Shown here piece after piece: positions 13,731-17,423 of a DNA stretch of 17,423 bases (position 1 is its first letter; every line of letters begins with the position of its first letter). The translations under genes and the position numbers were made by a program. The DNA is taken from NCBI GenBank assembly GCA_022562795.1, contig JADFOP010000043.1, positions 1 through 17,423 on the forward strand. The letters are read 5' to 3'. Source of the DNA: Nitrospinota bacterium. GTDB taxonomy: Bacteria; JADFOP01. A model generated the notes under the pieces. The model worked only from the letters and a program-made list of their open reading frames with translations, was not told the origin of the DNA and did no database searches.

Positions 13731-15248
13731 TTACTCCGACAAAGGGATAGAAGTCGAGGGGTGCTTCGAATGGCCTAACTCATTAGAACCAAGGGGCATA
13801 TCGTCACTGCGTCCGGGGGGACCCACATCGGTAAAATCCGTGCGACTTAGTGTGGCTTTCTTCATGATTCGCTGGAATGTGCGTCTTTCCATCCCTGAAG
13901 CGCTCGCCGCCTTGGAGACGTTCCCCCCGTGTTTTTCCAGCTGGGCCTTAACGTAATTATACTGGAACTTATCCAAGAAAAGCCGCTTGGCCTCCTTGTA
14001 AGTATGACCTGACGAATCCAAAGTGGAGACCAAGAGACTGGGTGAGGGTGTCGATTTAATGAACTTGGGTGAGAGGTCATCCACGGTTATCTCATCTTTC
14101 GGGCATAAGGCCACGATTCGGGCCACCTCATTCTCGAGCTCCCGGACGTTTCCTGGCCAAGGATGCTCCATCATCGCCTCGACGGCTGTCGCGGTGAAGA
14201 CCTTGGAGGGTGTGTTTAGCTCCGAAGCTGCTTTGGTCAGAAAATTTTGGATTAGCAACGGAATGTCTTCGGTCCGTTCCCTCAGCGGAGGCAAGTGAAT
14301 GGGAATGACATGGAGACGGTAGAAGAGGTCGGACCTAAACTTCCCTTCCTCGACCATTTCGGCCAAAGGCTGATTCGTTGCAGCAACAACCCTGAGGTCT
14401 ACTTTAACCGGGCGGGTGTCGCCAACCCTACGGACTTCACCTAGCTGCAAGGCCCTCAGGAGCTTGGGCTGCAAGGATATATCCATGTCGCCGATCTCGT
14501 CGAAGAAGACCGTTCCGCCATCTGCAACCTCCAGCAGACCTCTCTTGGACTGGTACGCGCCGGTAAAGGCCCCCTTGACATATCCGAAAAGCTCGCTGGT
14601 CAGGAGGGTTCCAGAAAGAGCACTACAGTCTACAACGACAAGGGGCTTGGTGTGCCTGGCGCTTAAGTCGTGGATGGCCGCAGCCACCAGCTCCTTGCCT
14701 GTCCCGGTCTCGCCTTCTATAAGCACAGTGGCGTCGGATCGCGCGGCGCGCTGGATGGTCTTAAAGACCTCCTGCATCTCGGGGCTTTTACCTATGATTT
14801 GATTGAGGGTCCAGGGCCCTTCGATCCTGCTCCACAGGTATTCGTTTTCCCTCTGGAGCTGCAAGCTCTCGGCACCCCTCCGGATTACGTGGAGAAGCTC
14901 CTCGTCGATCAATGGTTTGGTTATGTAATCATAAGCCCCAAGCTTTAGGGACCTTATGGCCGAGCTGGCGTCATTGAGAGCGGTCACCATGATGACGAGG
15001 GGTTGGCCCAGACTATCTTTAATGGTTTCCAGAAGCTTGAACCCATCGACGTCGGGCATCCTGATATCGGAGATTAAGATGTCTATCGAATTTGAATTGA
15101 GCTTCTTAAGGGCCTCCTTGCCGCCCCTGGCGGTGGTGACGTTCAGGTACGGTTCCCTCTCTACGATAGTCTTGATGAGGTCAACCATCAATGGCTCATC
15201 GTCTACGACCAAAACGTTGAACCTGTCCGAGAGGGAAACCTTTTCCAT
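13731..15248 (-). CDS. NtrC-family sigma-54-dependent response regulator
   Basis: A 505-residue activator. The receiver (about 9-125) has acidic VVDDE, phosphoacceptor Asp61 (LISDIRMP), Thr in IMVTAL and Lys in YITKP. The AAA+ domain has Walker A GETGTGKE (179-186), sigma-54 loop GAFTGA (226-231, inside FGYVKGAFTGA, where [11 protein letters not shown] is more usual), Walker B VFFDEIGD and HPWPGNVRELEN. The Fis-type helix-turn-helix is at about 441-467 (GGNVSKAASASGMERRTFQR). A hydrophilic tail of about 38 residues follows that most relatives lack. I start at the third in-frame ATG (15248) because AAAGGA lies six bases upstream; ATGs at 15266 and 15254 are also in frame. Its tail is not of the FlgR or FleQ type, so a link to flagella is not supported. 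Its likely partner is the GAF kinase that follows. Confidence 0.9.
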   Translation of the reverse strand: MEKVSLSDRFNVLVVDDEPLMVDLIKTIVEREPYLNVTTARGGKEALKKLNSNSIDILISDIRMPDVDGFKLLETIKDSLGQPLVIMVTALNDASSAIRSLKLGAYDYITKPLIDEELLHVIRRGAESLQLQRENEYLWSRIEGPWTLNQIIGKSPEMQEVFKTIQRAARSDATVLIEGETGTGKELVAAAIHDLSARHTKPLVVVDCSALSGTLLTSELFGYVKGAFTGAYQSKRGLLEVADGGTVFFDEIGDMDISLQPKLLRALQLGEVRRVGDTRPVKVDLRVVAATNQPLAEMVEEGKFRSDLFYRLHVIPIHLPPLRERTEDIPLLIQNFLTKAASELNTPSKVFTATAVEAMMEHPWPGNVRELENEVARIVALCPKDEITVDDLSPKFIKSTPSPSLLVSTLDSSGHTYKEAKRLFLDKFQYNYVKAQLEKHGGNVSKAASASGMERRTFQRIMKKATLSRTDFTDVGPPGRSDDMPLGSNELGHSKHPSTSIPLSE

Positions 15249-15823
15249 GGGCATTCCTTTCACCATTCCCTACTAGAGTCTTCGACCAAACATCCAAGCG
15301 GTCCTGGGATGTGATAAGTCTCGAGCAAGCGCCACCTTGTTTACCAAGCGTCAGCTTTTCGGGGGGGGTATTACACACTAGCCCCCGTTTTACGGTAGAC
15401 TTATAATTACCCTCGGGACGAATCACCCTGCCCACTAAAGAACCGGGTGTTTCAGGTGTAAGTCTTAAGTCCCAGTCCCACGGGACAAAGCCGTACTGAA
15501 ACCTGAGCCTTTATATTGCTGAGGAAATAGAAATCAAAGGAGTATAGTTAAAACGTCAGAATTCAACGAAGAAAATTTTACTGTATACTCCCTCCGACCA
15601 CCCTCCCATCCCACGGGTCACTAAACAATATAAACTCTTCCATGCCTCCGTGTCTAGTCCAAAAATCATTTTCCGACGCACGAGGGGGCTTTTTTTTTCA
15701 ATTACAGGGTCCATATTCCAATGATCAAGATTGGGTATGTGCAAGCCCCGACCCCCTATCTCGATAAGAGCAAGCTACCCAACAGGAAAGGGCGGAAATG
15801 CTAAGACCCCCATTCCCAATCCC
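15249..15823. other. Long gene-poor region upstream of the NtrC-type activator
   Basis: About 570 bp. No protein-like frame was found on either strand; the longest minus-strand frame (62 residues, 15556-15744) has no recognisable features. Runs of G/C (15361-15368) and of T (about 15691-15699) occur but form no clear stem. I found no good GG-N10-GC sigma-54 element reading toward 15248. Confidence 0.5.
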
Positions 15824-15832
15824 TTATTGGGA
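15814..15832. repeat. Perfect 7-bp inverted repeat
   Basis: TCCCAAT-CCCTT-ATTGGGA forms a 7-bp stem and 5-base loop, extendable by a wobble and an A-T pair. It overlaps the end of the possible TPR scrap. As a terminator for the regulator at 16046 it would be weak, with no strong U-run on the minus strand. Confidence 0.4.
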
Positions 15833-15931
15833 GTAAGTTTTCAGAAGAACCTGAATATGGTGCTGGTTAGGATTCAGCCGTAAGGATTCCCGCCAACAGC
15901 GACAGGCCTCCTCAACCTTAAGAGATCTCTT
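15824..15931 (-). pseudogene. Possible C-terminal scrap of a TPR protein
   Basis: Between two in-frame stops the minus strand encodes about 35 residues including EEACRCWRESLRLNPNQHHI and then LLKTYSQ at the stop. The spacing of A..C W...L.LNPN......L...Y fits the second half of a TPR repeat followed by the next helix, as at the end of TPR proteins. Nothing protein-like precedes the upstream stop. The stretch is short, so chance is possible. If real, it is another fossil on the same strand. Confidence 0.3.
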
Positions 15932-16045
15932 TTATCGACAGTCTCATCGTGAAGACTGCCCATTTGAGAGGAGCTCCTGAGGCCTTCTTATTAATACTAT
16001 TTCGACCGAAAGCTTTCGAAACGCGGGCGAGAAGTTTAACTTGTA
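15932..16045. other. Non-coding stretch after the 16046 response regulator
   Basis: About 115 bp with a GAAAGCTTTC palindrome near 16010-16020 and an AT-rich patch. No terminator with a U-run is clear. Confidence 0.35.
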
Positions 16046-16423
16046 CTATGCGTCCGCATCTATCAGTTCCATTGTTGTGGCTATGACTGAATCTAAATAG
16101 TCAAGGTCGACAGGTTTGGTGATGTATTCTAAGGCTCCTTCGGCCCTGGCCATCCGGGCAAGCTCCTCGTCTCGGACAGCAGCGACCATAATAACACTCG
16201 CTGCCGGGTCAATGACCTTGAGCTCACGCAAGACCTGCAGGCCATCCTTGCCAGGCATCCTCACATCAAGCAGTATTACATCAGGCCTTGCTTGATCGTA
16301 GACTACCAAGGCCTGGTCACCATCGTAGGCCTCGACCACGCTGTAGCCCCTTCCCTCGAGAAACCTCCGAACCATCTCACAGAACAAAGGCTCATCATCA
16401 ACCACCAGGACCTTCTTGTCCAT
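16046..16423 (-). CDS. CheY-like response regulator lacking the switch Thr
   Basis: A 125-residue receiver-only protein. The acidic pair lies in VVDDE (Asp9, Asp10), the phosphoacceptor is Asp53 (ILLDVRMPG) and Lys103 is in YITKP. The residue that is Thr or Ser in nearly all receivers is Ala here: SVIMVAAVRDEE where relatives read VIMVTAV (about position 81). That residue normally rotates to contact the phosphoryl group, so signalling may be altered or phosphorylation-independent, or the protein may serve as a phosphate sink. The ATG at 16423 follows GAGGGTAAGG and lies 8 bases after the kinase stop (16432); a TTG at 16435 would overlap the kinase end. It is co-transcribed with that kinase and is its likely partner. 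Confidence 0.9.
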   Translation of the reverse strand: MDKKVLVVDDEPLFCEMVRRFLEGRGYSVVEAYDGDQALVVYDQARPDVILLDVRMPGKDGLQVLRELKVIDPAASVIMVAAVRDEELARMARAEGALEYITKPVDLDYLDSVIATTMELIDADA

Positions 16424-16431
16424 CCTTACCC

Positions 16432-17423
16432 TCAACTATACACCGCTAGTCGCACGATGAAGGCAGCACCGCCTCCAGGGACGTTCTCGGCCCGTATCGA
16501 GCCCCCATGCGAATCAACAATGCCTTGGCATATTGAAAGCCCCAGGCCCGTCCCCTCGCCTTCGCCCTTCGTGGTGAAGAAGGGGTCGAAGAGCTTGCCG
16601 AGGTGCTCAGGGGCGATGCCTTCTCCCGTATCCTCGACTCGAAGCTTCACAAACTTCTGTCCGTTTGTCTGGACCGACTTGGTGCTCAGAGAGAGTCGGC
16701 CACCTTCGGGCATGGCGTCGCGGGCGTTGGTCAGCAGGTTGAGAACTACCTGCTGGAGCTGGTGTTGGTCTGCCGAGACGGGCGGCAGCCCCTCGGCCAG
16801 TTTCAGATCCAATTCAATGTTATCCAACGTCAGTTCGCGCTCCAAAAGGCCGAGCGTCTGCGTGACAATCTCACCGAGGTCGATCCGACGACGCTCCGGC
16901 TCTCGCTGGCGGGAGAAGTAGAGGAGGTTCTGGGTGATTTTCGCTATCCGGTCGGCTTGTTCTTGGAGAATCCGGAGCTGGTCGGTGGTTGCAGGGTGGC
17001 TATCAGGGTCCTTGATCATCAACTGGAGGCTCATCATGATGATGTTGAGGGGGTTTAGAATCTCGTGGGAGACACCAGCGGTTAGTTTCCCAACAGAGGC
17101 CAGCTTCTCGGATCGGACGAGCTGCGCCTGGGTTCGCTCCATGGCCTCGTACGCCTGTTTAAGCTCTTCGTGGGCCTGCCTCCGCTCCTCCTCCGCCTGC
17201 GTGCGCTCCCGCAGGTCCTTGTTGAAACCAACGGTTCCGGCTTCCTCCCCTTCTTCATCGTAAAGTATGGATGCTGAAATCAAGACGGGGATTTGGCTGC
17301 CGTCCTTCGCCCTAAGGATCGTCTCGAAGGCCGATACCGCACCGTCCTCTTTGCGCATCTGGCGCATCACCTCTTTCGCCCGTTCCTCACTTTCGTAAAG
17401 TAACGTCACACGCTGGCCGAAAA
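16432..17423 (-). CDS. PAS-domain sensor histidine kinase (5' end beyond window)
   Basis: A partial gene: the frame is still open at the window edge (FGQRVTLLYESEERAKEV), so the N-terminus with any sensor domain is outside. Visible from the edge are the second half of a PAS/PAC domain (AKDGSQIPVLISASILYDEE, then GTVGFNKDLRER) and a short coiled coil. HisKA follows with the phosphoacceptor His in AGVSHEILNPLNIIM (codon near 17065), then the ATPase domain with NLLTNARDAMPEGG, VEDTGEGIAP and the lid GEGTGLGLSI. All visible catalytic motifs are intact. It is followed 8 bases later by a CheY-like regulator. The PAS/PAC segment is closely similar to that of the kinase at 1442-3427 in both protein and DNA, although the two kinase cores belong to different subtypes. 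Confidence 0.93.
   Translation of the reverse strand, partial: FGQRVTLLYESEERAKEVMRQMRKEDGAVSAFETILRAKDGSQIPVLISASILYDEEGEEAGTVGFNKDLRERTQAEEERRQAHEELKQAYEAMERTQAQLVRSEKLASVGKLTAGVSHEILNPLNIIMMSLQLMIKDPDSHPATTDQLRILQEQADRIAKITQNLLYFSRQREPERRRIDLGEIVTQTLGLLERELTLDNIELDLKLAEGLPPVSADQHQLQQVVLNLLTNARDAMPEGGRLSLSTKSVQTNGQKFVKLRVEDTGEGIAPEHLGKLFDPFFTTKGEGEGTGLGLSICQGIVDSHGGSIRAENVPGGGAAFIVRLAVYS

Noticed and set aside
15680-15700. GGGGGC followed by a T-run as a plus-strand terminator
   Set aside because: No complementary arm precedes it and no plus-strand gene lies upstream.
15556-15744. Minus-strand 62-residue ORF in the large gap
   Set aside because: No ribosome site, no recognisable motif and odd composition; likely chance.
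1-17423. tRNA, rRNA and CRISPR arrays
   Set aside because: No cloverleaf-like stretch, rRNA core motif or regularly spaced repeat was seen on reading the gaps on both strands.

Overview
This 17.4 kb window is almost entirely a minus-strand block of two-component signalling genes mixed with the remains of a flagellar gene cluster. It holds four histidine kinases that look functional (one cut by the window edge) and one broken kinase. It also holds three single-domain response regulators, three NtrC-type sigma-54 activators (all with GAFTGA) and an intact flagellar sigma factor FliA. The mostly high GC, the FleQ/FlgS/FlgR/FliA-type regulators and the many PAS/GAF kinases suggest an uncultured, originally flagellated Gram-negative bacterium of the Deltaproteobacteria, NC10/Methylomirabilota, Tectomicrobia or Nitrospirota kind. 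The phylum cannot be fixed from the window.

Layout from high to low coordinates, in the direction of transcription: (1) 17423-16046, a PAS histidine kinase and its CheY-like partner. (2) 16045-15249, a gene-free stretch with a possible TPR-protein scrap. (3) 15248-12230, an NtrC-type activator, then a GAF-domain kinase with its own sigma-54-like promoter. (4) 11900-9027, a sigma-54-like promoter, an FlgS/FleS-like cytoplasmic kinase and an overlapping FlgR/FlrC-like activator. (5) 9027-8257, a fossil in which the start of fliF (MS-ring), a middle piece of fliF and the 3' half of flhF are joined by deletions and broken by frameshifts. (6) 8016-7055, intact fliA and a damaged small ORF. (7) 6667-4479, a FleQ-like activator and a secreted LolA-like protein. 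(8) 4258-4019, a truncated flgB. (9) 3850-518, a deletion-scarred kinase remnant, then a tight operon of a membrane PAS kinase and two receiver-only regulators. (10) 1-370 on the plus strand, a decayed DDE transposase.

The main observation is the contrast between classes of gene. Every recognisable flagellar structural or assembly gene here (flgB, fliF, flhF) is a fragment, while every flagellar regulator (FleQ-like, FlgS-like, FlgR-like, FliA) reads through as a full-length gene with its key motifs. Either this is a flagellar locus whose structural genes were lost while the cascade was kept, possibly for other targets, or it is a degenerate second copy of a locus that is intact elsewhere. 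Assembly collapse must be excluded first. Similar scars (internal deletions joining distant parts of one or two genes) appear in the kinase remnant at 3449-3850 and in the transposase remnant.
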